From assembly GCA_028823415.1 (NCBI GenBank), contig JAPKBL010000015.1:1-64000 (forward strand): a stretch of DNA of 64,000 nucleotides, read 5' to 3'. Below the pieces are notes generated by a model. It was not told where the DNA came from, did no database searches, and was given only the letters and a program-made list of their open reading frames with translations. The position numbers and the translations under genes are program-made. The DNA comes from Mariniblastus sp. (GTDB taxonomy: Bacteria > Planctomycetota > Planctomycetia > Pirellulales > Pirellulaceae). This document shows, one piece after another, positions 1-9,635 of this stretch. The stretch's first letter is position 1; every line of letters begins with the position of its first letter.

Positions 1-39
1 TCGAGATATCCAGTCGAGATATCCAGTCGAGATATCCAG
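1..39. repeat. 13-bp tandem repeat, three copies
   Basis: Three perfect head-to-tail copies of TCGAGATATCCAG fill positions 1-13, 14-26 and 27-39. The array touches the window edge, so more copies may lie to the left. Each unit contains the palindrome GATATC. It sits about 100 bases upstream of the membrane-protein gene at 137. Its function is unknown. Confidence 0.9.
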
Positions 40-50
40 TTAACCGAATT

Positions 51-82
51 GAATCTTAGTAGTAGCGAATCTTAATAGTAGC
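51..82. repeat. 16-bp tandem duplication, two copies
   Basis: GAATCTTAGTAGTAGC at 51-66 is followed directly by a copy with one mismatch, GAATCTTAATAGTAGC, at 67-82. It lies between the 13-bp array and the start of the first gene. It is probably replication slippage in a non-coding upstream region. Confidence 0.8.
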
Positions 83-136
83 AACCGACTTACATTCTCA
101 GTCCTTCTGCATTCAGTTCACCCTCAAAGGACAACC

Positions 137-1321
137 GTGAGCGCTTTCATAACCCTCCGTTTCATCTTGTTCTTGACGATTGCAAGCACTCTCTTGAGCT
201 TCCAGATTGACGAGCCTTCGATCAATTTTGATACTGCGTTGCCCTCGGAGGACACTCAGGCAATTGGTCAGATTACGACGCTGGCTCAAGCCAGCGCATG
301 GCTCGGACCACTTGCTCCCATTGCTATTTCGCCGTTTTTTGGAATTACGATTTTAGCTGGAGTGTCTCAATTTGGTGGCGATTGGGAGTTGCCCAATTCG
401 TTTATCAGTGATAATCCGGTACTTCAAAACCCTTACTTATTTTGGACATTTCTGTGTTTGACTTTACTCACGTCTGTTCCAAGATTCACCAAAGTCAGCA
501 AGCCATTCGCGCAGGCGATTGACCAAGTTGAAACTTACGCAGCGATCATCACAATTATTCTAATTCGTGTCTTGACCGTCTTCCCCGCAGAACCATCGGG
601 CATCGACGAAATCACAGTGGCACACGCCTCGATATTTACTTTCTCATCGAGTGTTCTGTTTTGCCTTTTTGCAGCTTTCAATATTGTGGTTATCAACACG
701 ATCAAGTTTTTTTTTGAGGTCATGGTGTGGCTGATCCCACTCCCGTTTATCGACGGACTGCTGGAGATTACCAACAAATCAATTTGCGTCTTTCTCTTGG
801 CGGTTTACCTTTGGAGCCCGGCAGTTGCCTTGGGCTTAAATTTTTTGATGTTGGTAGTTGGCTTAATCGTATTCCGCTGGATCAACCGAAGGGTCCATTA
901 CATCAGAAATGTCATTTGGGACCAACTTGGGTGCCTACTCCGTCCGTCCTACCAAACCCCCAAGATCGCGGAACTGGTCGTTTTTCCGGATCGCCCTTTC
1001 GGACCGTTTCCCACAAAGGCTCGATTGCACCTGCGTCCTCATGAAACCGGATGGGAATTAACCCAGCGGCGATTGCTTCTCGGTAACAAAACAGTCCTTC
1101 TCGCAAGCGACTCCCATCGGCTTGAGATCTACGACGCGATTCTAGTTAACCGCGTCAAAGTAGAAGGCCCCCAACAGGCTCATCTTTTATTTTCGAAGCG
1201 CTATTCCAAGAATCTGGAAAGACTTTCTCACATGCTCGGCATCCATCTTCCGTCAGTGCAGCGAGACACGAACAAATCAGCCCAATCGCTGGAACAAAAC
1301 GGCGGGCTCAATCACCCGTAG
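137..1321 (+). CDS. Polytopic membrane protein of unknown function
   Basis: This 394-residue protein matches no family I recognise. It starts at GTG 137, five bases after an AAAGGA ribosome binding site. Residues 4-22 are a hydrophobic signal-like helix. Further hydrophobic segments lie near 50-75, 98-115, 133-150, 165-205 and 215-245. About 145 polar, Arg-rich residues follow and are probably a soluble C-terminal domain. The last 14 bases overlap the 3' end of the convergent bifunctional-nuclease gene. The membrane assignment comes directly from the sequence; no function can be given. Confidence 0.75.
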   Translation: MSAFITLRFILFLTIASTLLSFQIDEPSINFDTALPSEDTQAIGQITTLAQASAWLGPLAPIAISPFFGITILAGVSQFGGDWELPNSFISDNPVLQNPYLFWTFLCLTLLTSVPRFTKVSKPFAQAIDQVETYAAIITIILIRVLTVFPAEPSGIDEITVAHASIFTFSSSVLFCLFAAFNIVVINTIKFFFEVMVWLIPLPFIDGLLEITNKSICVFLLAVYLWSPAVALGLNFLMLVVGLIVFRWINRRVHYIRNVIWDQLGCLLRPSYQTPKIAELVVFPDRPFGPFPTKARLHLRPHETGWELTQRRLLLGNKTVLLASDSHRLEIYDAILVNRVKVEGPQQAHLLFSKRYSKNLERLSHMLGIHLPSVQRDTNKSAQSLEQNGGLNHP

Positions 1322-1718
1322 AAATCGCCTCATCGAGCACGCTTTCAGCCACATAAATCGGCAATCTAGGCGAGCAGGTCACGGCAATGGCAATCGCATC
1401 AGAGGGACGCGTGTCAATTTCAATGATCTCTCCGTCACGCTTAATCCGTAGATTCGCGAAGTACGTCGCGTCACGCAACTCATTAATCACCACGCTGTCT
1501 AATTCCCCACCCAACGAATCGACAACTTCAACGATTAGATCGTGAGTCAGCGGGCGGGGACGAGAGATATTTTTTACTCGACGATCGATACTCGTTGCTT
1601 CAAAAATACCAATTAAAATTGGGAATTCCCGAGAGCCATCGACTTCCCGAAGGAACACAATCTGGTTTTCGTTAATTTCACTGATGATAATTTTGGCAAG
1701 TTGCATCTCAATCGGCAT
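1308..1718 (-). CDS. Bifunctional nuclease family protein (DUF151)
   Basis: The protein has 136 residues, the usual length for a single-domain DUF151/BFN protein, a family linked to combined DNase and RNase activity. Characteristic stretches are an N-terminal beta hairpin ending in REFPILIGIFEA, the central LTHDLIVEVVDSLGG and the C-terminal RPSDAIAIAV, which carries the conserved Asp/Ala-rich helix. The ATG at 1718 is preceded by AAAGGA at six-base spacing, which fixes the start. It is transcribed divergently from the oxidoreductase at 1919. The family call is firm; the activity is inferred from the family. Confidence 0.88.
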   Translation of the reverse strand: MPIEMQLAKIIISEINENQIVFLREVDGSREFPILIGIFEATSIDRRVKNISRPRPLTHDLIVEVVDSLGGELDSVVINELRDATYFANLRIKRDGEIIEIDTRPSDAIAIAVTCSPRLPIYVAESVLDEAISTGD

Positions 1719-1918
1719 TTCATATCCTTTCAGAATTTCATGCTCCGCAATGACGAAACGGCTGAGATTCCTACGCCGCGATTCGCAGCCGGTTCAATAC
1801 AAACCTACTCACCGAGCTTTAAACTGTTATAACAAAGATTGGCAGTGGCGTAACATCCCTGCAGAGCGCCATCACACGACCGTTTTAGTGAACTTTAGAC
1901 ATTGGAATTGGAAAGTAA

Positions 1919-2980
1919 ATGACGAAAGTTGGAATTGCCGGAATAGGTTTCATGGGCTGGATTCACTGGCTCGCTTACCAAGAACTCTCTGGCGTCGAAG
2001 TTGTTGCGATTGCCACCCCGGAGGAGGAACGACGGGCCGGCGACTGGACTGGAATTCAGGGTAATTTCGGACCTCCAGGAGCCCAGATTGATCTCACGGG
2101 CGTCAAGACCTACGAAAACCTCCAATCCATGCTCGCGGACCCTGATCTCGAGTTGGACTGTATCGACATTTGCCTCCCGCCCGCAATGCACTGCGAAGCG
2201 ATTCAAGCAGCCGCGAAAGCAGGCAAGCATGTTTTTTGTGAAAAACCACTCGCCCTGAACCTTCAGGATTGTGACACGGCGGTAGCGACATGCAAAGAAT
2301 ACGACCGACAACTGATGGTGGGCCAGGTGCTACCGTATTTCACCGAATTTCAATTCGCAAGGGAAGTCATCGCCTCGGGAGAGTATGGGAAATTACTGGG
2401 CGGATCCTTTAAACGTGTTATTTCGGATCCGCAATGGCTCACCAAATTCTATGACCCAAACGTAATCGGAGGGCCACTCTTTGACCTCCATGTCCACGAT
2501 GCACATTTCATACGTCTACTATTTGGAATGCCGACGGGTGTTTACAGCTGCGGCCGAATTCGAGGGGAAGTCGTAGATTATTGCAATTCGATTTTCCGCT
2601 TTGAAGATTCAGAACTCGCAGTAACTTGCACTTGTGGAGTCATTAACCAGCAAGGCCGACCTTTTACGCATGGTTTTGAAATCCACCTGGAACGAGCCAC
2701 GCTACAATTCGACTTTCAAGCATTTGCCGACACGCCCGAAAGCATGCCGCTAAAGGTTCTCACCGAAGACGGCAAAGTTCATCGACCCGAACTCGGAGAT
2801 GGGGACCCGGTCTTTGCGTTTAAAAGAGAAATCGAGGAAGTCACACGAGCGATTGCTGAAAATCGCCCATCCGACATATTAAATGGGGCACTTGCCAGAG
2901 ATGGAATCCAAATTTGCCAAATGCAGTCGGAAGCCGTTAAATCAGGTCAATTTGTTTCCGCTGCCGATGTCGTTAAATGA
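1919..2980 (+). CDS. Gfo/Idh/MocA family oxidoreductase
   Basis: This is a 353-residue, probably cytoplasmic NAD(P)-dependent sugar or cyclitol dehydrogenase-type enzyme. The N-terminal Rossmann motif is VGIAGIGFMG (residues 4-13). The family hallmark E-K-P lies at residues 108-110, inside HVFCEKPLAL. The C-terminal half is the alpha/beta substrate domain, with FDLHVHDAHFIRLLFG in the expected place of the catalytic Asp/His helix. No signal peptide is present, unlike the Tat-exported relative at 60506. The substrate cannot be deduced and there are no pathway neighbours. Confidence 0.9.
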   Translation: MTKVGIAGIGFMGWIHWLAYQELSGVEVVAIATPEEERRAGDWTGIQGNFGPPGAQIDLTGVKTYENLQSMLADPDLELDCIDICLPPAMHCEAIQAAAKAGKHVFCEKPLALNLQDCDTAVATCKEYDRQLMVGQVLPYFTEFQFAREVIASGEYGKLLGGSFKRVISDPQWLTKFYDPNVIGGPLFDLHVHDAHFIRLLFGMPTGVYSCGRIRGEVVDYCNSIFRFEDSELAVTCTCGVINQQGRPFTHGFEIHLERATLQFDFQAFADTPESMPLKVLTEDGKVHRPELGDGDPVFAFKREIEEVTRAIAENRPSDILNGALARDGIQICQMQSEAVKSGQFVSAADVVK

Positions 2981-3097
2981 TGCTCACTGGAAGGACGCTA
3001 ATCCTTCTCCCTCAATTAACCCATGGTTGACTTTGGAAACCAATGGCCAGCTGACTGGAAAAATAGTTCGAGATCGCAGCTTCAAATTTCACCAGAC

Positions 3098-3799
3098 TCA
3101 ATTTCCCTTCAACTGAACCTCTCTTAACCAAGCATGTTCAATGCTGCGGTTACTTCGTTGCTTGCCGCCAACACGCTCCATTGGCTCATCTTGAGTGTCT
3201 GGATATTCGACAAACACGCCACTAAGAAACGATTCGTTCCGCTTGATACCTAGTTTCTCGAACATTTCCGGTGTCCGAAATTGACCGCCGCTGGACCAGT
3301 AGGTTCCCATGGTATGAGCGGTCAACAAGAGTAATAAATTTTGAACCATCGCAGCAGCAGCAGCCAGATGCTCGTCATCAATCGTGACCTGCTTGGGTAG
3401 GCCAATCGAATTGTCCACTCCTTCAAGCTGTTGGCTTTCTCCGCGGAATTGCGGAATCCACGTAGTAATAATCAACGCACCACACGCCGACAACATCGCC
3501 GGCAATTTGTTAGAAGCTTTGACATCGGGGAACCAATCGTGGAATCGGCTGGCAATGGATCGACAATCTTCGTGCCAAATGACATGTATTCGCCAGGGCT
3601 CCGCAATGCCGTCCTGATCTCGATTGTAATGAAATGGAGCCCAGCCGGCGGTCTGGATCGAATCGATCACTTTCCGATCGCAAATTTCAGCGGTTTCTTT
3701 AGAGAAATAAACAGGCCGAGTAACATCACCAAGAACTTTGAGTGTCTTGCGTGCCCTGATGATTTCGGAAAGGACTTGGGCATCGGCTTCTGATTGCAT
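3098..3799 (-). CDS. Nitroreductase family protein
   Basis: The frame opens at GTG 3811, but ATG 3799 has GGTGGAG six bases upstream and is the better start (233 residues). The fold is the FMN-dependent nitroreductase type: an N-terminal RKTLK-like basic FMN segment, WAPFHYNRDQDG with AEPWRIHVI (the usual PW.F.V. strand), AAAAMVQNLLLLLTAHTMG (the dimer helix) and a C-terminal region ending in RSNRSIEHAW. Members reduce nitro compounds, quinones or enones with NAD(P)H. It is convergent with the oxidoreductase upstream. The substrate is unknown. Confidence 0.85.
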   Translation of the reverse strand: MQSEADAQVLSEIIRARKTLKVLGDVTRPVYFSKETAEICDRKVIDSIQTAGWAPFHYNRDQDGIAEPWRIHVIWHEDCRSIASRFHDWFPDVKASNKLPAMLSACGALIITTWIPQFRGESQQLEGVDNSIGLPKQVTIDDEHLAAAAAMVQNLLLLLTAHTMGTYWSSGGQFRTPEMFEKLGIKRNESFLSGVFVEYPDTQDEPMERVGGKQRSNRSIEHAWLREVQLKGN

Positions 3800-4118
3800 C
3801 TCGAACTCCACCGCAATTCAAAGGGCTGCTTGATATATGTTTAAAATTTAACACCGGCAAACGCGTATTCGTTTACTGGACTTTCTCGCCAGGCTTCGCT
3901 TAAAAAGTAATCGTCGAAGCAAGACAAACAAGCCCCCTCGCTTACGATTGTCTTCAACAAATGCTAGAATCGGAGCAACGCGGTTTGGCCGATGGCAAAC
4001 ATCTGCCAGTCAATCAAGTTCATTTGCACCATTGAGCGTCAACTCTGGCACTTAATTGAATGCCGTTTTTAGGTTCAATCTTCTTCATTCGATCATACTT
4101 TTGGTTAAGGATTCCCCC
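3800..4118. other. Intergenic region between divergent genes, no gene seen
   Basis: About 320 bases separate the nitroreductase and M16 protease starts, which are divergent, so both promoters should lie here. No convincing -35/-10 pair, hairpin or small coding frame stands out. The part nearest the nitroreductase is AT-rich (around 3835-3850). Confidence 0.5.
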
Positions 4119-6914
4119 GTGAGTAAACATTCTAGTCTTCCTCGGTATTGCCAGTTCGCTTATCGAGCAGCCCTTGCATTGATTGCCGTTGCAATGATCG
4201 GTCAGACGACCGAAGCACAAGAGCCTAAGGAAATGTTCGAAGTCGAGGGAATCACAGAGTATCGACTCGACAATGGCGTCAAGCTCTTGTTGTTCCCCGA
4301 CAACTCCAAACCACAATTCACGATGAACATGACCGTCAACGTTGGCTCGCGACATGAGGGTTATGGAGAATCCGGTATGGCTCACTTACTGGAGCATATG
4401 CTGTTTCGGGGAACGGACAAGCATCCGGACATTCCCGAATTGCTAAAGAACCGGGGTGTTTTGAATATGAACGGCACCACTTCGATCGACCGGACGAACT
4501 ACTTCGAGACACTTCCGGCGCCCGATGGCGACCCAAAAGTAGCCAATGATAACTTGAAGTTTGCCATTGAAATGGAATCCGATCGCTTAATCAACAGCTG
4601 GATCAAACCAGAGCACCTTGCAAAAGAAATGACCATTGTGCGAAGTGAGTTTGAGCGCGGCGAAAACAATCCACAGAGCATTTTGATTCAGCGAATCATG
4701 ACGGCCGCCTTTCAATGGCACAATTATGGAAAATCGACCATCGGCAACCGAAGTGATATTATGCGAGTACCTGCGACGAATTTGCGGGTCTTTTATCGCA
4801 AGTATTATCAACCGGACAACATTACCCTGGTAATTGCAGGTAAGTTCGACAAAGACCTCGCACTTGATTTAGTTGAGAAAAACTTCGGATCGATTCCGCG
4901 CCCGGAGCGGAAGCTACCCAAGACTTACACCGAGGAACCAGCTCAGGATGGAGAACGTACTGTAATCCTAAGACGCTCCGGAGATGTTCAGTTTGTGGGC
5001 CTTGGCTATCACATTCCCTCTGCGTCCAGCACTGAGTACGCCTCAGCACAAGTGCTCGCACGCATTCTCTCCAACCAACCCTCGGGGCCTCTTTACAAGG
5101 CCTTGGTTGAAACCAAACTGGCAACCAGCGCTGGTGCTTTTGCCCGGATTGGATATGACCCCGGGCTCATGCTCGCGTACGCAGAAGTTCCAGTCGACAA
5201 AGACCTCGTCAAAGCAAAAGATATTCTCGTTGAGCAAATCGAGTCAATCGGCTCAGCCGGGGTTTCAGATGAGGACGTAAAAAGAGCTGTCGTTGCTATT
5301 TCCAAAGGGCGTGAACAACAGTTTGCCAACACAGAACGATTTGCGACAGCCTTGAGTGAATGGGAATCATATGGCGATTGGCGATTGTACTTCCTCCACC
5401 GAGACAGACTCGAAGCGGTCACTCAGGCGGACGTCGAGGAATTTGCCAAGAAATATATGATCCAATCCAATCGAACCGTTGGCCTTTTCTTCCCGTCCGA
5501 AGAAACGGAACGGATTGCGATCGATGCTGAGAACAACGTTAAAAAAATGGTAGCGGACTACAAAGGCCGCGAAGCAATGTCCGCCGGTGAAGCATTTAAC
5601 CCTTCCCCCATGAACATCCAAAAACGAACGACCTTCGGCGTACTCAAGTCGGGACTTAAATTTGCACTACTTCCCAAAGAGACTCGCGGAGATCGCGTGA
5701 CGCTCAGCGGAACCATCCACTACGGCGATGAAAACAGCCTCAAAGGGAAACGGGCGGCCGCTGATTTACTGCCACAGCTACTATCACGAGGCACGAAAGA
5801 ACTTGGATTTCAAGAGTATCAGGATGCTTTGAACAACCTGAAAGCGAGCCTCGGTTTCAGCGGCTCGCTGGGCACGCTGAATTTCAGCCTGCAAGCCGAA
5901 CGAAAGAACCTAATCCCGGCACTCGCGATCATGCGTCAAGCACTCCGAGAACCTAAATTGGACCCAAGCGATATGGAAATCATTCAAAGCGAAATGGTTA
6001 CCGGAATCGAATCGGGCATGTCCGATCCAATGAGCCTTGCCATCAATGAGTTCTCTCGGCGAATGGATCCGCAACCTACCGACAATGTCCGATACACCCC
6101 CACGATGAAAGAAGAAGTTCAAGCTCTGAAAGATGTAAGCATTGATGATGTGCGCAGCCTTCAAAAGAACTTTCTCAATGGTCAATTCGGAGAAGTTGCT
6201 GTTGTCGGTGATTTTGATCCTACCGCGACATTAGCCGAACTAAACAAAGTATTTGACGGTTGGAAGACCGAAATGCCCTTCAAGCGAATCGAGGAGCCAG
6301 CGAATCTGGAAATCAAAGCGGAACGGGTAAACCTTGATACACCCGATAAAGCCAATGCAATTTACATTGCCGGCGTTTCGACTGACATCAATGAAAATCA
6401 CCCGGATTATGAAGCGATGCTGATCGGTAACTACATCATGGGTGGCGGACCGTTGTCTTCACGGATCGCCGATCGAGTTCGCAAAAATGACGGACTCTCC
6501 TATACGGCAATGACTCGATTCCAAGCCGACGATCAAGACGAACGCGGGATGTACATGATGTTCTGCATTTCAAATCCCATGAATACTGAAAAAGTCGTCG
6601 CAACAGTAAAAGAAGAGGTCGATCGCATGCTTGCGAGTGGCGTCACCGGAGATGAACTAGAAAAAGCGAAGGAAAGTTTTCTGATCAACCGCCGGGGAGG
6701 ACGAGCACGTGATGGACAACTAGCCAGCGAGTTGCTGTCCAATATGAAAACGGGACGCACGATGCAATTCCAAAATGCGAGCGATGATAAAATTTCCACG
6801 CTAACCAAAGAACAAGTTGACGCCGCGATGAAAAAAGTCATCGCACCGGATCGCTTGCTGATTATCACAGCGGGAGATTTTAAGAAGGGAAAATCAGAAT
6901 CCGAAGACAAGTAA
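4119..6914 (+). CDS. Secreted M16 family zinc metalloprotease, two-domain
   Basis: This is an insulinase/PqqL-type peptidase. The frame is open from 4056, but GTG 4119 follows an AAGGA site and begins a clear signal peptide (basic start, AALALIAVAMIG core, cleavage near TEAQ), giving 931 residues. The inverted zinc motif HLLEH starts at base 4383, after GESGMA. The distal zinc ligand is expected in VRSEFERGENNP about 75 residues later. A second M16 domain follows in the C-terminal half (from about 5600) without a zinc motif, as is usual for the inactive lid half. A strong terminator follows. It probably acts in the periplasm. Confidence 0.93.
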   Translation: MSKHSSLPRYCQFAYRAALALIAVAMIGQTTEAQEPKEMFEVEGITEYRLDNGVKLLLFPDNSKPQFTMNMTVNVGSRHEGYGESGMAHLLEHMLFRGTDKHPDIPELLKNRGVLNMNGTTSIDRTNYFETLPAPDGDPKVANDNLKFAIEMESDRLINSWIKPEHLAKEMTIVRSEFERGENNPQSILIQRIMTAAFQWHNYGKSTIGNRSDIMRVPATNLRVFYRKYYQPDNITLVIAGKFDKDLALDLVEKNFGSIPRPERKLPKTYTEEPAQDGERTVILRRSGDVQFVGLGYHIPSASSTEYASAQVLARILSNQPSGPLYKALVETKLATSAGAFARIGYDPGLMLAYAEVPVDKDLVKAKDILVEQIESIGSAGVSDEDVKRAVVAISKGREQQFANTERFATALSEWESYGDWRLYFLHRDRLEAVTQADVEEFAKKYMIQSNRTVGLFFPSEETERIAIDAENNVKKMVADYKGREAMSAGEAFNPSPMNIQKRTTFGVLKSGLKFALLPKETRGDRVTLSGTIHYGDENSLKGKRAAADLLPQLLSRGTKELGFQEYQDALNNLKASLGFSGSLGTLNFSLQAERKNLIPALAIMRQALREPKLDPSDMEIIQSEMVTGIESGMSDPMSLAINEFSRRMDPQPTDNVRYTPTMKEEVQALKDVSIDDVRSLQKNFLNGQFGEVAVVGDFDPTATLAELNKVFDGWKTEMPFKRIEEPANLEIKAERVNLDTPDKANAIYIAGVSTDINENHPDYEAMLIGNYIMGGGPLSSRIADRVRKNDGLSYTAMTRFQADDQDERGMYMMFCISNPMNTEKVVATVKEEVDRMLASGVTGDELEKAKESFLINRRGGRARDGQLASELLSNMKTGRTMQFQNASDDKISTLTKEQVDAAMKKVIAPDRLLIITAGDFKKGKSESEDK

Positions 6915-6964
6915 GCTCAGATGAATTTTTAAAACAGGCGACCGCGTTTCGTGCGGCACCAAAA

Positions 6965-6995
6965 AACAAGCCGCTCAAATGAGCGGCTTGTTTCG
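6965..6995 (+). terminator. Rho-independent-type terminator after the M16 protease gene
   Basis: A perfect 12-bp stem, AACAAGCCGCTC (6965-6976) with GAGCGGCTTGTT (6981-6992), encloses the loop AAAT. A short T-rich run follows. It lies 50 bases after the stop codon. Confidence 0.85.
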
Positions 6996-7513
6996 TTTAT
7001 AATTTAATCAAACAAAATTTTGTCGTAAAACTGACCCTTGGGGGTCTCACCCCAAGGATCACCTTTACATGAAAACGCGCGGTAATCGAAGAAAACCGTC
7101 GTTTTCCAACCATCGGAGTATTCTGTTCAATGTGCTGGTAAGACGTAGTATGCCGATTCCTGACATCAAACTGTAGCTCACAAATCGGGAGTAGGCCTGA
7201 GTTAAAACTCAAATTTCATTGATTGGCAGCTAATTTAAACCGCCAATGAATTTACGAGCGAAACCGCCAAGGATTCCCTTCCAAACGATCACTGCCCATT
7301 AATTCGTACACATTTCATGATTCCCGGCAGATCGCCAATCCTAGACCTACTGGGAAACAGTTCCCAGAACCATCGATATTCCACGAAACTCGACATTGGT
7401 TACAAATCCGGCTTGTGTTAACTTCAGAACGAAGTTTATCTGAAAATCCCTAATCTTCTATCGCCGAAGTCAAACTGCTGCTTCGGATCCACTGCATTTC
7501 AAGGATGATGTTT
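6996..7513. other. Intergenic region, no gene seen
   Basis: About 520 bases lie between the M16 terminator and the cyclophilin gene. The longest open frames here have no ribosome binding site, no recognisable motif and unusual composition, so I do not call them. The promoter of the cyclophilin gene is presumably in the second half. Confidence 0.5.
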
Positions 7514-8272
7514 ATGCCTGCCAAACAGCACGGGGTTCTTGTTTTTATTTTGACGACCGTCATCGGCCTTACACTCTTGCAGTCGGGCTGTAACTTCCGC
7601 AGTTGGCATCCACCGACCCCTCTCATAAAGTCGGATTTGTTAACCAAAGAACCCATCGCTCGCAACCCAGCTCTACTCCAACCGGAACTTGCCAAGGCGA
7701 CCGCTCCTAAAACCTTTGATGCCAAATTCGAAACTACCAAAGGAGATTTTACGATAACCGTTCATCGGGACTGGGCTCCTCACGCAGCAGACCGGTTTTA
7801 TAACATGATCCAAGTCGGTTACTTCGAAAGTGATATCGCAATTTTCCGAGCCGTTGATGGATTCATGTTTCAATTTGGTATCCACGGAGACCCTGCAGTC
7901 AATTCCGCGTGGAGCGATACGACCATGCCGGATGATCCCCCCAAAGGAATCCAAAATATACCGGGGACTCTGTCGTTCGCGCAGACTGGATCTCCCAACA
8001 GTCGCTCGGTACAAATGTTTTGCAATCTCGGCATGAATTCATCTCTTGATCAACCTCAACCGGGCGGCGGAAGCCCTTTTGTGCCTTTTGCGGAGGTCAA
8101 ACAAGGTCGATCCGTTCTGAATAAAATTAACACCGAGTACGGTGAAAACTCTCCAAGAGATAATGTTCAAGGGAAATTTAAGAAACAAGGAAATGATTAT
8201 ATTTTAGATCGTTTTAAAAACATCGATCTTATTAAATCAGTCACAATTCTCGAGCTTGATAACGCGAAATAA
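7514..8272 (+). CDS. Cyclophilin-type peptidyl-prolyl isomerase, predicted lipoprotein
   Basis: Three ATGs cluster at 7505, 7508 and 7514. The site AAGGA at 7501-7505 is correctly spaced only for 7514, giving 252 residues. The N-terminus has a hydrophobic stretch ending in the lipobox LQSGC, so the protein is probably a membrane-anchored lipoprotein. The cyclophilin domain starts at FETTKGDFTITVHRDWAP. It keeps the catalytic-Arg strand (FRAVDGFMFQFG) and the GTLSFAQTG and MFCNLG segments of the active site. A pro-lipoprotein folding catalyst outside the cytoplasm is the likely role. It is convergent with scpA. Confidence 0.9.
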   Translation: MPAKQHGVLVFILTTVIGLTLLQSGCNFRSWHPPTPLIKSDLLTKEPIARNPALLQPELAKATAPKTFDAKFETTKGDFTITVHRDWAPHAADRFYNMIQVGYFESDIAIFRAVDGFMFQFGIHGDPAVNSAWSDTTMPDDPPKGIQNIPGTLSFAQTGSPNSRSVQMFCNLGMNSSLDQPQPGGGSPFVPFAEVKQGRSVLNKINTEYGENSPRDNVQGKFKKQGNDYILDRFKNIDLIKSVTILELDNAK

Positions 8273-8353
8273 AAGCACTTGCCTTAAATGAAACGCGAAG
8301 ACGATTGACGGCAGACAATTCAGCCGCCATGCAAATTCGTTTGACCAGCAAGA

Positions 8354-9169
8354 TCAATCGACCATCGAACCTGGGTCGCCCGTAGGTAGCGTCTTGCTGT
8401 GCGGATTGTAGTCGTCAATATTTGAGACATCTAGCCGCTCACTGAACCCGTCATTTGCGATAATTTGAATCTCGCTATGAAGGTCGGATTGCTGGGCTAG
8501 AACATTGTGATGCCGAGTCAATTCCAAAACCGCTAGAAAAATGCCCACCATCGCTGATTTGTGCATTCCCGCCTCAAAGAGATCTGTAAACGAAACTCTT
8601 CGATGGGAAACGATTCTTGCGTGAATCCGTTTCATGTATATATGAATTGGGGTCTCGTCGTAGGTAATATTCGCTTGCGGAATCGGGCGATTATCCCTGA
8701 GTACACGCCCAAAGGCGCTAACCAAATCCCACAGCTCGACCTCGTGAATCGGTTGGTCAGCCATGTCTACTTTTTGCGTTGGCAAATCGTCTGCAATCCG
8801 CGCATATCGCTTTTGCCACGCGGAACCCTGATCCTCCAACAACGAACTGGCATCTTTAAACCGTTTGAACAATAACAATCTCTGCACGAGATCCTTACGG
8901 GGATCAGCCACTTCCGTTTCTTCGTCTTCCTCCGTCTCGGTTCGAGGAAGCATGGCGCGTGCTTTGAGTTCAATCAAAATACTCGCAACTTCGAGAAAAT
9001 CACCGACAGTATCAATCGAAATTTCTTTCAGGACATCAATGTACTCGAGATATTTTTCAGTGACATCGGCCAGCGCGATTTTCGAAACCTCAACCTCGTG
9101 CCGACGCACAAGATACAGAAGGAGATCAACCGGTCCCCGAAAAATATCGCTTTCAATACTAAAATTCAA
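8354..9169 (-). CDS. scpA: Segregation and condensation protein A
   Basis: This is the kleisin subunit of the bacterial SMC-ScpA-ScpB condensin. At 271 residues it has normal length. The N-terminal SMC-neck-binding part shows FRGPVDLLLYLVRRHEVEVSKI and the helical DFLEVASILIELKARAMLP. The C-terminal winged-helix part contains SFTDLFEAG and FLAVLELTRHHNV. The start is a TTG at 9169 preceded by AGGAA at seven-base spacing. No scpB or smc gene lies next to it, so the condensin genes are dispersed here. Confidence 0.92.
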   Translation of the reverse strand: MNFSIESDIFRGPVDLLLYLVRRHEVEVSKIALADVTEKYLEYIDVLKEISIDTVGDFLEVASILIELKARAMLPRTETEEDEETEVADPRKDLVQRLLLFKRFKDASSLLEDQGSAWQKRYARIADDLPTQKVDMADQPIHEVELWDLVSAFGRVLRDNRPIPQANITYDETPIHIYMKRIHARIVSHRRVSFTDLFEAGMHKSAMVGIFLAVLELTRHHNVLAQQSDLHSEIQIIANDGFSERLDVSNIDDYNPHSKTLPTGDPGSMVD

Positions 9170-9635
9170 TCAACCGTTCCTGAAATTCATGCACTCGCAG
9201 TCCTCACGATATTAAATTCGAATGGCCGTATTGAAGGCAACTCCCCTCCGTCATGCCGACCGGACGAATACCGAATTAAGAATACCAACTTAAGAATAGA
9301 ATAACGACTTAAGTCAGCTTATGTTTTTTCTCTGGGAATTCATATCGGGTGTTCGTTTACAACGAACATGCCAAAATTAATTCGCGGCCGAAAAAGACGC
9401 GCGTCCAGTTTGCAGCTTAGTACCGACTGGAACGAGCGTCCGGCAAAGCTTGCTTGATCGGATTATATTGGTTGTTTTTTCAAAGCTACCCTATCAAAAT
9501 AAGCTACGAAAAATACCTATATTTACATCCCGCAAAGCACCTCTCTTGCCGATACTTCCAACTGTCAGCCTGATTTGTGACCAGGTTACACCATTCGAAG
9601 TGAATTTCGCCGCTCAAATTATTTAGGGAGGAGAA
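9170..9635. other. Intergenic region between divergent genes, with one inverted repeat
   Basis: About 465 bases separate scpA from the small gene before csrA. No gene is visible. The region contains several AATTAAGAATA/ACTTAAG-like AT-rich stretches near 9270-9312 and the inverted repeat described at 9350-9368. Promoters for both flanking genes are expected here, but none can be assigned firmly. Confidence 0.5.
9350..9368. promoter_or_regulatory. Perfect 8-bp inverted repeat, possible operator
   Basis: TGTTCGTT (9350-9357) and AACGAACA (9361-9368) are perfect inverted copies separated by TAC. The site lies in the divergent region upstream of scpA and of the gene before csrA. It could be a dimeric repressor site or a small hairpin. 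The arms are too far apart for a canonical Gram-positive LexA box. No regulator can be named. Confidence 0.4.

Noticed and set aside
9350-9368. LexA/SOS box
   Set aside because: The GTTC and GAAC arms are present, but the spacing is wrong for the CGAAC-N4-GTTCG type and nothing nearby is an SOS gene.
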